Shown here piece by piece: positions 1 to 10,448 of a DNA stretch of 64,000 nucleotides. The first letter of the stretch is position 1. Each line of letters starts with the position of its first letter. A program made the position numbers and the translations under genes. Source of the stretch: Ochromonas danica (Eukaryota; Sar; Chrysophyceae; Chromulinales; Chromulinaceae); the NCBI GenBank assembly GCA_015146655.1, contig VKHL01000014.1, forward strand, positions 62,001 to 126,000, in the 5' to 3' direction. The notes below the pieces were generated by a model. The model made no database searches, had not been told where the DNA came from, and worked only from the letters and a program-made list of their open reading frames with translations.

Positions 1-1696
1 GCTGTAATTCAAGAGACATAGAATGCTTGTAGGGGGCCAGGAGTTCTTCGACATAGGGAATGATATTAGCCGAAAATCGCACAGTAAGCTTCATCAAGGC
101 ATTGAGAACCAGGGCCTTGGTGGAGATATCCGCACTGTGATGCTTCGCACATTTTTCCAATAAATTCACAACATCTTGTTCTGTCACTGCCGGGAAAGAT
201 TGCGTTCCTAAATCACCGTCAGACATAGTGCATTCACGCAGCAGATGATTTCCATACTCGCCTATGCACCAGATTGCAACTTGAAGGAGGCCAAGCTGAG
301 CTGCATCTTCTAGCAGGCAGCGATATAGTCTGTGAGTAGCATATCCTTGAAGTCCTTCTGCTTGAGATATGAAGATAATAGCTGAGCGAGGAACGGACTC
401 ATCAGCAATATTACCTGCAATCGACAGCATAGTAATGACAGTGTCCACTCGCCACTTCATTGTTGGGGAATATTTCTCAACAATCTGCATTACTCTAGAA
501 ACTAAATTGGCCTTTTGTTCCGCTTGGGCCACAACGAGATAGTTAAGTAACTCGGTGGTGAGGGCTGTTACGTTTTGTTCGTTGACGAGTTGATAAATGA
601 GCTCCAAAGCACGTTGGCGAATAGAAACATCAGGATCTTTTAAGCAATCCACAATAGTACTGCGATGACGTTGTACAGCAGCAATATCTTCTGTAATAAC
701 TTTCGACAGAGAATTGAGAGCAACATAACGAATGTTATTATCGCGGTTAAGTAAGAAGCGACCTAAGATATTAATTGCCAAAACTCTCAAGCTTGAGTCA
801 CTTTCAACCTCCATAATAGTTTGAACACATTCATAAAGAATTGCATTGCCAGCATTCTTCGTCGTTTCTGTATTCGTTGCAACCTGCGCCAAAACATCGT
901 TCATTAATTCGGAAGCTTCTTCGCTTCCTTTTCCCAGAATACGCAACAATCTCAGAATCTTCACTTGCATAAATGGGTCGGTGATCCCAGACACATCGTG
1001 CTCCGGAGAAAAACCCATGGATAAGAAATTGCGCAATAAGCGGGTGAGCGAGGGAACTAATTTGGCGTATTCATCCTTTGTTTCTGGCAAAATAGAGATA
1101 ACTTCGATAACCAACTGAATTCCAGTTATGAGCACTCCATGTGAACGATCCTTGAGAAGTGCAACAATCTTGTCGCCCATTCCATCAATCAGATCTGGTT
1201 CCTTTTTAAACAGGCGAATGATTGCTAAAGCAGCCTTCTTGCGCAAGTAAGAGTTGTTGGAGCGAAGCAACTTCTCCACATCAGAAACCAGATCACGTGC
1301 CATATCTTGGGTGGCAAGATTACCAATGGCTATAAGCGACAAAGCTTGGATATATTGATTGCTATTTATAAGATCTACCTTTAAGCAGTTAGTGCCCAAA
1401 GTGAGAATTTCAGTCTGCTCGTTCAGCAACAAAGTCAACCCTAAATATCCCACACGCTTATCAGAGAAGGATTGAGCAGAAATCAGCTTGAGACATTCCA
1501 TCTGTCCAAAATGTGTGGGGTAACCCAGCATATGGATGAAAAGAAGCTTTGCGACATTTCTTTGACGGAATTGCTCATCTTCCTCTTTGATTGCTGTTCT
1601 AATCAGGGCACATTCTTTCGAGATTACCGCTCTTTCTTCCGCCGCAGTCTTACAAGCTCTCACAGCACGAATCAAATCACGTAATTTGATGGACAT
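1..1696 (-). CDS. AP1G: AP-1 complex subunit gamma (gamma-adaptin), 5' part only
   Basis: Large subunit of the AP-1 clathrin adaptor, which sorts cargo between the trans-Golgi network and endosomes. The reading frame starts at the ATG at 1696 and stays open without an intron to the window edge, giving about 565 residues; the rest of the trunk, hinge and ear lie outside. The start MSIKLRDLIRAVRACKTAAE and the later segments HMLGYPTHFGQMECLKLI, GFSPEHDVSGITDPFMQVKI, LAQVATNTETTKNAGNAILY, ALNILGRFLL-like and VQRHRSTIVDCLKDPDVSIR are the classic gamma-adaptin helical-solenoid blocks, in the usual order from the first residue. Alpha- or delta-adaptin would not keep the DVSGI-DPF-Q and TNTE-KN-GNAILYE blocks this closely. 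It is divergently transcribed from the MFS gene, 258 bases apart. Very confident of family, sure of the start. Confidence 0.95.
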   Translation of the reverse strand, partial: MSIKLRDLIRAVRACKTAAEERAVISKECALIRTAIKEEDEQFRQRNVAKLLFIHMLGYPTHFGQMECLKLISAQSFSDKRVGYLGLTLLLNEQTEILTLGTNCLKVDLINSNQYIQALSLIAIGNLATQDMARDLVSDVEKLLRSNNSYLRKKAALAIIRLFKKEPDLIDGMGDKIVALLKDRSHGVLITGIQLVIEVISILPETKDEYAKLVPSLTRLLRNFLSMGFSPEHDVSGITDPFMQVKILRLLRILGKGSEEASELMNDVLAQVATNTETTKNAGNAILYECVQTIMEVESDSSLRVLAINILGRFLLNRDNNIRYVALNSLSKVITEDIAAVQRHRSTIVDCLKDPDVSIRQRALELIYQLVNEQNVTALTTELLNYLVVAQAEQKANLVSRVMQIVEKYSPTMKWRVDTVITMLSIAGNIADESVPRSAIIFISQAEGLQGYATHRLYRCLLEDAAQLGLLQVAIWCIGEYGNHLLRECTMSDGDLGTQSFPAVTEQDVVNLLEKCAKHHSADISTKALVLNALMKLTVRFSANIIPYVEELLAPYKHSMSLELQ

Positions 1697-1954
1697 TTTA
1701 GAGTATTATCCTGCTGTCTTTGATAACTTTCTCAACTTTGTTCAGGATCTTTGCGATGGTCGGCAGGGTGATTAGGAGAACCTGAGGCGAAAACTTCGCA
1801 CTTTCGGAATTTGGTGTTTCGTTTTCGTTTGCGAAATTCCCAAAATGGGATTTAGGTAGAGGCAGAGTTTGGCTATATCCTGGAACTTCTTGCATTTTCA
1901 GCTTGAACTAATCCATTCCTCGCTCAGTCCAGGACCATATCTTATTGCATAAGC
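1697..1954. promoter_or_regulatory. Divergent promoter region, AP1G / MFS carrier A
   Basis: A 258-base gap between two divergent start codons that must hold both promoters and 5' UTRs. I see no TATA box at a convincing place and no recognised motif. A short minus-strand ORF lies here but has no protein-like features. Confidence 0.4.
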
Positions 1955-4127
1955 ATGTTGAGAAGAGTAACGAAAATCACCGTGCCTAAATTCAAGTTGG
2001 CCAATAGTCTGGTGGCTTCCAGACTCGAACCGTGGTCGACTTTGACTCCTTCCTTCGAGAGTCAAGGGAAGCACTTTTCAACTGCTTCAAAAGAAGCCGC
2101 TGCGACTTCAAGCAGCGCGAAGAAAGGGTTTCTGGAGAGATTAATTGGCGTGGAGTCGAATGTGGCTTCAGAGAACTTCAAATCTCGTTGGCTCATGCTC
2201 TTGCCGGCAGTGGCTTGTCACTTGTCAATCGGTTCTCCCTATGCTTGGTCGGTAGTGGCTGATATTTTGACTCGGGAGGTGGGTTTTGTGTTACCAGCGG
2301 CAGCAGACTGGAGCTTAATGGAAGCTGCCTTCCCATTATCGCTTGTTTTTATGTCATTGGGTCTGTCAGGAGCCTTGTTCGGCAATTGGCAGCTCAAAGT
2401 CGGTCCAAGAAAAGCCATGACAGCCGCTGCATGTGCCTTCGGTGGAGGCCTGTTGATCGGGTCTCTCGGAATACACCTACATTCCTTGCCTCTCGTTTAT
2501 GGAGGTTACGGAATACTTGCTGGAACTGGGCTTGGACTAGGATACACACCTCCTCTTCAGACAGTCATGCAGTGGTTTCCGGATAAGAAAGGTGTTGCTT
2601 CTGGCATTTGCATTGCTGGCTTCGGTTCTGGTGCCTTGTTGTTTGCACCATGTGTGCAGTATCTCACGAAGATGTTTGCGAAGATGCCCACCTACCTTGG
2701 CCCAGCCAGAGATTTCGTGACTCAGACGATTGATGGAAAGCTGTTCGCCACAGTGGACGGCAGCTTGGTGGAAGTGGTGAATGCCACATCAGCTGAGCTT
2801 AGCAAGATTGTCTACAGCTTGCCAGAAGGTTTGTATGTGGTGGGTTCTGGATCCAGTGGAGCTGCTGAGGCCTTGGCGGTGATGGGTTTGGCCTACTTCA
2901 CCACCATGATGGCGGGAGCGCTTACAATTCGCAAGCCCCATCCTTCCTTTACAGTGGAAGGAAGCGCACCTGCTGCAAACAGTGCGAATGCTGTGGCTGC
3001 GCCACCTGCTGTTCCGGATGTGCCTGTGGAACAAGCCATGCGCAGTCCCCAGTTCTATTTGTTGGGTGCCACGTTTTGGTGTGTAGCCTGTGGAGGTCTA
3101 GGTCTTTTCAGCGTGGCTAAACCAATGATGAGCGAGATTTTCTCCTCTGCTTTGCCTGCTGTGGTCACTTCCGCATTTGCTTCATCCTTTGTGTTGATGT
3201 TGTCATCTGGCAATCTAGGTGAGTGGCATTCTGTGATTTTTTAGAGTTCTTCTGTGATTCTCTTTTACTTCAATGACTTTGTGCTTCTTGTAGGAGGTCG
3301 TTTGGGTTGGGCCTACATCTCTGATAAGATTGGTCGTCGCAAGACATTCCAGCTGATTACGCTTGGCTCGATCCCTCTGTACTTGTCTATTCCCACATTG
3401 GTTGATTCGGTGATCACTTCTGGCTCTGCCGCACCTCTATATGCCTTTTGTGCGGTGACCACCACAGCCATTTGTGGTATGGGAGGTGTTTACGCAGTGC
3501 TGCCAGCCTATGAAGCTGACATCTTCGGCACGAAGTTTGTGGGGGCTATCCATGGTCGCATGTTGTTGTTTTCTTCCTTGGCTTCGATTGCTGGTAAGAA
3601 TATCTTCACAGTGTGCATCACATCTCATTAATGTGTCTGCAATGGATTGATCAGGCCCTTTCATGCTCATGAAGCTGCGCTCCATTTCTGAGAAGGCGGC
3701 GATTGATGATCTCTTGACAAAGGTGAGTGATTTTGTTAATGTGCTTTATTATAGCGATGATTGACGCGGTGAGTTGATGATTGATCTGTTAATATGTTCT
3801 CCACTTTGGATGTAGGTCGATCCCCAGCAATTCATCTCCACTTTTGGTGCTCCAATGGAGAAGGCAGCGGATTTGATGGCCACTAAGACTTTGACGATCA
3901 GCAAGCTGTTGGCTCTCACTCCTCCAGGCACTCTGGATCCTACTCCCCATCTATATGATTCCACGATGTATGCTTTGACTGGATTGATGGCCACTTCGGT
4001 GTTGATTCACAGCCTGGTACGTCGAAGCCCAGCTGCACCAGCCACAATCACTGTGCAAGCGAAGGAGAGCAAAGTGATTGAAGTTCCACAGAAAGAGGAA
4101 CCTGCTGGTGATAGACGTATTCGTTAG
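1955..4127 (+). CDS. MFS carrier, oxalate/formate antiporter (OFA)-type, tandem copy A
   Basis: Predicted 647-residue major-facilitator carrier for a small monocarboxylate or dicarboxylate; the substrate is unknown. Exons 1955-3218, 3294-3593, 3655-3722 and 3816-4127 are joined by GT-AG introns of 75, 61 and 93 bases with frame preserved. After a basic, Ser/Thr-rich N-terminus of about 75 residues come hydrophobic segments beginning MLLPAVACHLSIGSPYAWSV, the OFA-type PPLQT-MQWFPDKKGVASGI block, a Pro/Ala-rich central loop (about residues 335-365), and the second-half MFS signature GGRLGWAYISDKIGRRK. The N-terminus (MLRRVTKITVPKFKLANSLV, then KHFSTAS) lacks a signal peptide and looks like a mitochondrial presequence. 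Copy B follows 230 bases downstream, with long identical stretches including introns. OFA membership is by motif; mitochondrial location is inferred. Confidence 0.85.
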
Positions 4128-4358
4128 CAATGCGTTGCAATTATTCTTATTGAAAGTTAATAACTTTTCTTGTTGAGTTTTCTATTTTCTTGATATGGTT
4201 CTGATTCTGTTCTATTATGAAGTTGGAGATGTGACGTGAAGGTTGTTACTGCGAGGGAAAGTTTGTCACTGTCACACCAACTACACTGAAGAGGTGGAAC
4301 TTTGCACCAAATCCACCTGGTCTTCCTTGTTGACCTCGAGAAGAAGTCATTGAAAACC

Positions 4359-6531
4359 ATGTTGAGAAGAGTAACGAAAATCACCGTGCCTAAATTCAAG
4401 TTGGCCAATAGTCTGGTGGCTTCCAGACTCGAACCATGGTCGACTTTGGCTCCTTCGTTCGAGAGTCAAGGGAAACACTTTTCAACTGCTTCAAAAGAAA
4501 CTCCTGCGACTTCAAGCAGCGCGAAGAAAGGGTTTCTGGAGAGATTAATTGGTGTGGAGTCGAATGTGGCTTCAGAGAACTTCAAATCTCGTTGGCTCAT
4601 GCTCTTGCCAGCCATAGCTTGTCATTTGTCGATCGGTTCTCCCTATGCTTGGTCGGTAGTGGCTGATATTTTGACTCGGGAGGTGGGTTTTGTGTTACCA
4701 GCGGCAGCAGACTGGAGCCTAATGGAAGCTGCTTTACCACTTTCTATCGTTTTTGTTGGTCAAGGTGTCACAGGAGCCTTGTTCGGCAATTGGCAGCTCA
4801 AGGTCGGTCCAAGAAAAGCCATGACAGCCGCTGCATGTGCCTTCGGTGGAGGTCTGTTGGTAGGATCTCTTGGTGTATATTTGCACTCGCTGCCACTGCT
4901 CTATACTGGATACGGCGCCTTAGCGGGAATGGGAGTAGGGCTCGCTTACACACCTCCTCTGCAAACACTCATGCAGTGGTTTCCGGATAAGAAAGGTGTT
5001 GCTTCTGGCATTTGCATTGCTGGCTTCGGTTCTGGTGCCTTGTTGTTTGCACCATGTGTGCAGTATCTCACGAAGATGTTTGCGAAGATGCCCACCTACC
5101 TTGGCCCAGCCAGAGATTTCGTGACTCAGACGATTGATGGAAAGCTGTTCGCCACAGTGGACGGCAGCTTGGTGGAAGTGGTGAATGCCACATCAGCTGA
5201 GCTTAGCAAGATTGTCTACAGCTTGCCAGAAGGTTTGTATGTGGTGGGTTCTGGATCCAGTGGAGCTGCTGAGGCCTTGGCGGTGATGGGTTTGGCCTAC
5301 TTCACCACCATGATGGCGGGAGCGCTTACAATTCGCAAGCCCCATCCTTCCTTTACAGTGGAAGGAAGCGCACCTGCTGCAAACAGTGCGAATGCTGTGG
5401 CTGCGCCACCTGCTGTTCCGGATGTGCCTGTGGAACAAGCCATGCGCAGTCCCCAGTTCTATTTGTTGGGTGCCACGTTTTGGTGTGTAGCCTGTGGAGG
5501 TCTAGGTCTTTTCAGCGTGGCTAAACCAATGATGAGCGAGATTTTCTCCTCTGCTTTGCCTGCTGTGGTCACTTCCGCATTTGCTTCATCCTTTGTGTTG
5601 ATGTTGTCATCTGGCAATCTAGGTGAGTGGCATTCTGTGATTTTTTAGAGTTCTTCTGTGATTCTCTTTTACTTCAATGACTTTGTGCTTCTTGTAGGAG
5701 GTCGTTTGGGTTGGGCCTACATCTCTGATAAGATTGGTCGTCGCAAGACATTCCAGCTGATTACGCTTGGCTCGATCCCTCTGTACTTGTCTATTCCCAC
5801 ATTGGTTGATTCGGTGATCACTTCTGGCTCTGCCGCACCTCTATATGCCTTTTGTGCGGTGACCACCACAGCCATTTGTGGTATGGGAGGTGTTTACGCA
5901 GTGCTGCCAGCCTATGAAGCTGACATCTTCGGCACGAAGTTTGTGGGGGCTATCCATGGTCGCATGTTGTTGTTTTCTTCCTTGGCTTCGATTGCTGGTA
6001 AGAATATCTTCACAGTGTGCATCACATCTCATTAATGTGTCTGCAATGGATTGATCAGGCCCTTTCATGCTCATGAAGCTGCGCTCCATTTCTGAGAAGG
6101 CGGCGATTGATGATCTCTTGACAAAGGTGAGTGATTTTGTTAATGTGCTTTATTATAGCGATGATTGACGCGGTGAGTTGATGATTGATCTGTTAATATG
6201 TTCTCCACTTTGGATGTAGGTCGATCCCCAGCAATTCATCTCCACTTTTGGTGCTCCAATGGAGAAGGCAGCGGATTTGATGGCCACTAAGACTTTGACG
6301 ATCAGCAAGCTGTTGGCTCTCACTCCTCCAGGCACTCTGGATCCTACTCCCCATCTATATGATTCCACGATGTATGCTTTGACTGGATTGATGGCCACTT
6401 CGGTGTTGATTCACAGCCTGGTACGTCGAAGCCCAGCTGCACCAGCCACAATCACTGTGCAAGCGAAGGAGAGCAAAGTGATTGAAGTTCCACAGAAAGA
6501 GGAACCTGCTGGTGATAGGCGAGTCAATTAA
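4359..6531 (+). CDS. MFS carrier, oxalate/formate antiporter (OFA)-type, tandem copy B
   Basis: Second copy of the carrier, also 647 residues. Exons 4359-5622, 5698-5997, 6059-6126 and 6220-6531 match copy A at an exact offset of 2404 bases. From the WFPDKKG block to a few codons before the stop the two genes, introns included, are identical as far as I can read. Differences cluster in two blocks covering hydrophobic segments 2 to 4 (for example ALPLSIVFVGQGVTGAL here against AFPLSLVFMSLGLSGAL) and in the last residues (RRVN against RRIR). I chose the ATG at 4359 because homology with copy A begins exactly there; an in-frame ATG at 4302 would add 19 residues (MHQIHLVFLVDLEKKSLKT) in front of the presequence. 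The block differences may alter substrate choice. Confidence 0.85.
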
Positions 6532-7015
6532 GTGTTGACGTTGTTTTCGACCTGATTTTTGTCTTTCTACTTTTTAGCGGTTACTGTGTTACTGTTTTGA
6601 ACTTGAGGTAAACATCTGGAACATGTAGATAACTGGAATACGTTACTGTGTTTGGTGATAACCATAAAGTAGGATTTTGGGTTTGGTATGCGAAACGTTA
6701 TTCTTCAATTCTGCGGACTATAGATCTGGGCCCATGGTCTTGGGACGGCAATGTAGTCGCTCCTCTATTCTGATACACCCGTGGAGCGTGGCGCGACATG
6801 ATGCAGTCTGCAGATTAGCGCCACCATATACAAGTACTCATTGTTATTTTATTGTATTGCACTTCGCAATATTTCCTCTTAACTTAAGAAGAAGGGTTCA
6901 ATTAACTTAAGAAGAGGTCAAGCGCTGCAGTGCTGGAGGTGCAGCTTTGTAGTCATATCCTCGATATCTTTTCATCGTTTTCCCTTTCTTTTCCATAATT
7001 GGTTTATGATTGCTA
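6532..7015. promoter_or_regulatory. Intergenic region with duplicated TTAACTTAAGAAGA motif upstream of NOX
   Basis: A 484-base gap without a convincing gene. The middle (about 6725-6830) is more GC-rich than its surroundings. Two exact copies of the 14-mer TTAACTTAAGAAGA lie at 6879-6892 and 6902-6915, spaced 23 bases, about 100-137 bases before the NOX start codon. Related words occur before other genes of this window, so this is a candidate promoter element for the oxidase gene. A 77-codon ORF at 6677-6910 has no protein-like character. Confidence 0.45.
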
Positions 7016-10000
7016 ATGGAGGAAGAAGATAACTTCATGGTGAGTTTTTTATCAGTTTCTTTATGATATTTTCTCCTTATTTTATTATATTTTCTTTTAG
7101 AAAGGAAATCCCATGAGAGGTGATGTCTCTCCCATTGGTCGTCACCCAACTGCTCCCAAACCAAAGAGACCCACTCCAGGAGATAAAAATAAGGCTGCGT
7201 TAAATCTACATGATTTGGAAAATTCTATTCCAAAGCCCAGGTCTCCATTACGTTCTCATCAAGGATATATTCGCGGACCAACAGCTGACAGCGAAGAAAA
7301 CAGTCCACAGGACAGTTTGAACACTATTCATCTTTCTGGTGATATTGAGCTTGGCCCAACCATTGAGGAAGAAAAGAGGTCTCCCTTAGCAAAGCATTCC
7401 AGCAAGAAGACTCTCAGTCGACCTGGTGAAAAGCTGAATCGTGCTACCAGTTCCACAGTAAGAACTGCCTCTGTTGAAAAGAGTGGCAAAGGATCATCAT
7501 CTCGCTTTAAAGGGAAATTCCCTATTCAATATGGCCTTTATGCACACTATCTTTCCTATGGTGCTGGCTTGCTATGTCTTGCGGTCGGAGTATTTTCGAT
7601 GGTTTGGACTGATGCTGAGACTTACGGCTGCAAGATAGACGATAAGTGGGTTTCTTCTATTTATCTCCTCAATGATCAAGGCACTTGTAATGCAACATAT
7701 GTGCGAAATGATAAGGTTCAGTACATTTGCTGCGACCCAAACTCGAAAACCACACTGAAGGGCTACCTTGGTATTGGAGTGGTTTACACACTGTACAGTA
7801 TCTTCGCGCTTCTATTTGAGAACACGGACTGGGGATATGGATTGTATTTTCCTAATGATACTTTCTTTTACAAGAATCGCATTTCGGTCATTGGCTTCAC
7901 GCATTCGGTTATTGCTATTGCTGGGCTGTATAACTATGTTACATGTTTGGGTGGTGCGTGCCTTCTCACTGCTGGCGTAGTTTATCAAATTGCTGCATTG
8001 CGTTTTGAAGCTGGTGATGGAGGAAGAGAAGCGAGACGTGTGGCATCTCAAAAGGTCCAGGAAAAGCGTGCAAAGCGCTCCTGGGGAAAGTTTTGTTCTG
8101 AAACGTGCTCGTGGCTGCTCAGCTTCAACCCTGCCACCTTTTGTCGGCGCATTTTCAATGAAGATAAGTTTTCTTCGTACTTCTGGGTTGGCCTCTTTGC
8201 AATTGGCAACATCATTCTCTTTGCTTGGGCATTGGATCTTTGGTATGATAAAGTCGAAGCTTGGGAGCATGATCTGTTAAATGGCACGATGAATGTCAGC
8301 TGCAAGACGCGTTTGTGTCACTACAATCGCAAAGCGGTTCGATATGGGCCTATCTCTCGTTTTGCTCCTTGGGCAAAAGGCTTTGGCACCTGTCTAAATC
8401 TGCAATGCACACTGCTACTCCTGCCCGTCGTGAAGCATCTCATCCGCAAAATCAGTGATTGGGGTGTGTCCTTTCATTCTGCACAACAAAAGAATGATTG
8501 GTTTGGAAGACTATTAGCCCATCCTTTGACACGCTATGTACCCTTGCAGAAGAACATCGAATTTCACAAGCTGTGTGCCTGGACTGTGTTTGTCTTTTCA
8601 TGGGGTCATCTTTTCTTCCATCTCATGAATCTTTTCTATGCCAATAACTCTACGATGGCTTACTTTCGAGTGTGGCGTTGGGAAGGTACCTATCTCTTCT
8701 CCGGGGCTCTAGTTACATGGGCCATGCTTGTTCTTTATGCCGCGGCCTTTGATGATGTCAGACAGTCCAAATTCGAGATTTTCTTCCAAACTCATCGATG
8801 GATGTTTGTGCTGTTTTTCTTGGCAATGTTCCAGCATGGCCCTAATTTCTTCTATTGGTCAATTGGGCCTGTATTGTTATACATTTATGAGAAGTATCTG
8901 CAGGCAACGCGTGGTCGCCAGCCATGGGTAGTACTCAAAGTTGAGTTCATTGCGCCTGTTATGGCCGTGTATTGCCGCCCAGTGTTCAAAGAGCGTTTCT
9001 CCTTTAAAGAGGGACAGTATCTGTATATCAATTGCCCTTCTGTCTCTGAGAGCGAATGGCATCCAATGACTATTTCCTCGGCTGCAGATGATCTTAACAA
9101 CCCTGTGCGAATTCATTTGGAAACAGGAGAGGAAGTTGTTGAGATACCTCGTCCTAAGAATCTTCCGTCAAATGCTAAGTGGAATAAATACTGTTTGGCT
9201 TCGCAAGATTGGCAAACCATGGATCCGAATGATTATTTGGATAAGTCGGATACTGGTTTCTTTGACTATCTTACTGTTCATATTAAGGTGTTGGGATTAA
9301 ATGAACCTGTACCTCGTACTTGGACACGCAAAGTGAAGGAGTTCTTTGATAGCATGGGTGGAGGTGGAAAAGCTATTCATTATTTCTATCGTCGTGATGC
9401 TCGCGGAGAAATTCAAATGGGTCGTCAGTATGGGCCAGATAACAAGTTGCCTATTATTCGTATTGATGGCCCTCACTCTGCCCCTACAGAGCATTATATT
9501 CACTACGGCACGGTAATGCTGGTTGGCGCTGGAATTGGTCTGACCCCAACCGTCGCTATTCTTACTGCCCTTACCAAGTATCGTTGGAAGAAGAATTTCA
9601 ATCCTGAGCTTCTTCATTGCTATTGTATCCTCCGTCAGAGTGAAGTGGAAAGTTTTCAGTGGTTCATTCAAGCTTTAGCAGATATTTCTTTTGAATTAAA
9701 GAAAAGTCGTGCTGCTAATCAGATTGAACGCAGATATTATTGTGAGATTAACATTTATATCACGGCTGTTGAAGACCAACTGGAAGTACGTCCTCTGAGT
9801 CGATCCCCAAAGAAGCGCTTTATCAGTGCTGGTGGGGTACAGCCAACTTTCACTGCTGAAGATCTCTATGCCAAAATGTTAAATCCCTCTGTTGACTCTC
9901 GAGGACAGATACGCAAGATGAAAGAAGCTGTGATGGACAATCGCTTACAAGATGTCTGGGTTTGGAAAGGGCGTCCTCAATGGGATGAGATCTTCTCAGA

Positions 10001-10145
10001 AATGAAGGAACAGCGCCAACACAGTGACATTGGTGTTTGCTTCTGTGGACCTCATGGCATTGGTTGTGATTTGAGAGAGATGTGCGAAAAGTACAGTGAC
10101 ATTGGAGAGCAATGCCTTTTCTCGTTGCATAAAGAGAACTTTTAA
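7016..10145 (+). CDS. NADPH oxidase (NOX / ferric reductase superfamily) with extra N-terminal membrane domain
   Basis: Transfers electrons from NADPH through FAD and two haems across a membrane to make superoxide, or possibly to reduce metal. I join a tiny first exon (7016-7039, MEEEDNFM) across a 61-base intron to 7101-10145; the frame is open and the protein has 1022 residues. After about 145 charged, Ser/Pro-rich residues come four extra hydrophobic segments with a Cys-containing loop (about 150-310), then the haem core with His pairs near 497/511 (HKLCAWTVFVFSWGH) and 571/585 (HRWMFVLFFLAMFQH), the FAD motif HPMTISSA near 660, the nucleotide-binding GAGIGLTP near 815, and a C-terminal CFCGPHGIG near 988. 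No EF-hand is seen. If the micro-exon is wrong, translation would start at 7113. Oxidase rather than ferric reductase is favoured by the His spacing and HPMTISSA. Confidence 0.88.
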
Positions 10146-10448
10146 AATACTTGTTGTGAGAACCAATCGATATGATTAGTAATCAGCTTGGTATTGAAAT
10201 TAGTTGTCGTGATCGTGTTTTTGTGACTTTCAAGTGCAGCCGTGGTCTGCATGTTTTCAAGTGTATTCTTAATCTCTTTGTTGTGATTGACCTTTTTGTC
10301 GATTCAACAAAAAGAGAATTTCCTCACTTTGTAACTTAATTTAATTATTGATCGATAAAACAGAACAAACGCAAAGATGCAACAAAATAGAAAGACAAAT
10401 ATACAATCCAATAATAAAAACATCTTCTAAACTACTCTAATCATTATA
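10146..10448. other. Convergent intergenic region between NOX and the potassium channel
   Basis: A 303-base AT-rich gap where two genes end towards each other. An imperfect inverted repeat (TCTCTTTGTTG near 10273 against CAACAAAAAGAGA near 10305) could fold in the NOX 3' UTR. I see no gene. Confidence 0.4.

Larger units (their letters stand above)
1955..6531 (+). repeat. Tandem gene duplication with a homogenised 3' segment
   Basis: Two direct copies of about 2173 bases. Homology starts at the start codon and ends just before the stop codon; 5' and 3' flanks do not match. About 1.5 kb (2571-4116 and 4975-6520) is identical across exons and three introns, whereas 2328-2373 and 2449-2570 differ at many codons, including silent positions, from 4732-4777 and 4853-4974. 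Confidence 0.9.

Noticed and set aside
1698-1895. A 65-codon minus-strand ORF just upstream of the AP1G start
   Set aside because: Could be 5' UTR or a short upstream ORF, but AP1G already begins with a canonical N-terminus at 1696, so no extra exon is needed.
3219-3293. Reading MFS copy A as separate ORFs ending at an in-frame stop
   Set aside because: The stop lies in a 75-base GT-AG intron, and splicing restores GGRLGWAY in frame; the same holds for copy B.
6677-6910. A 77-codon plus-strand ORF in the MFS-NOX gap
   Set aside because: Composition is irregular, it ends inside the TTAACTTAAG repeats and shows no domain or splice logic.
7812-8270. A 152-codon ORF antisense to the NADPH oxidase
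   Set aside because: Overlaps well-supported coding sequence on the other strand and looks like a frame shadow.
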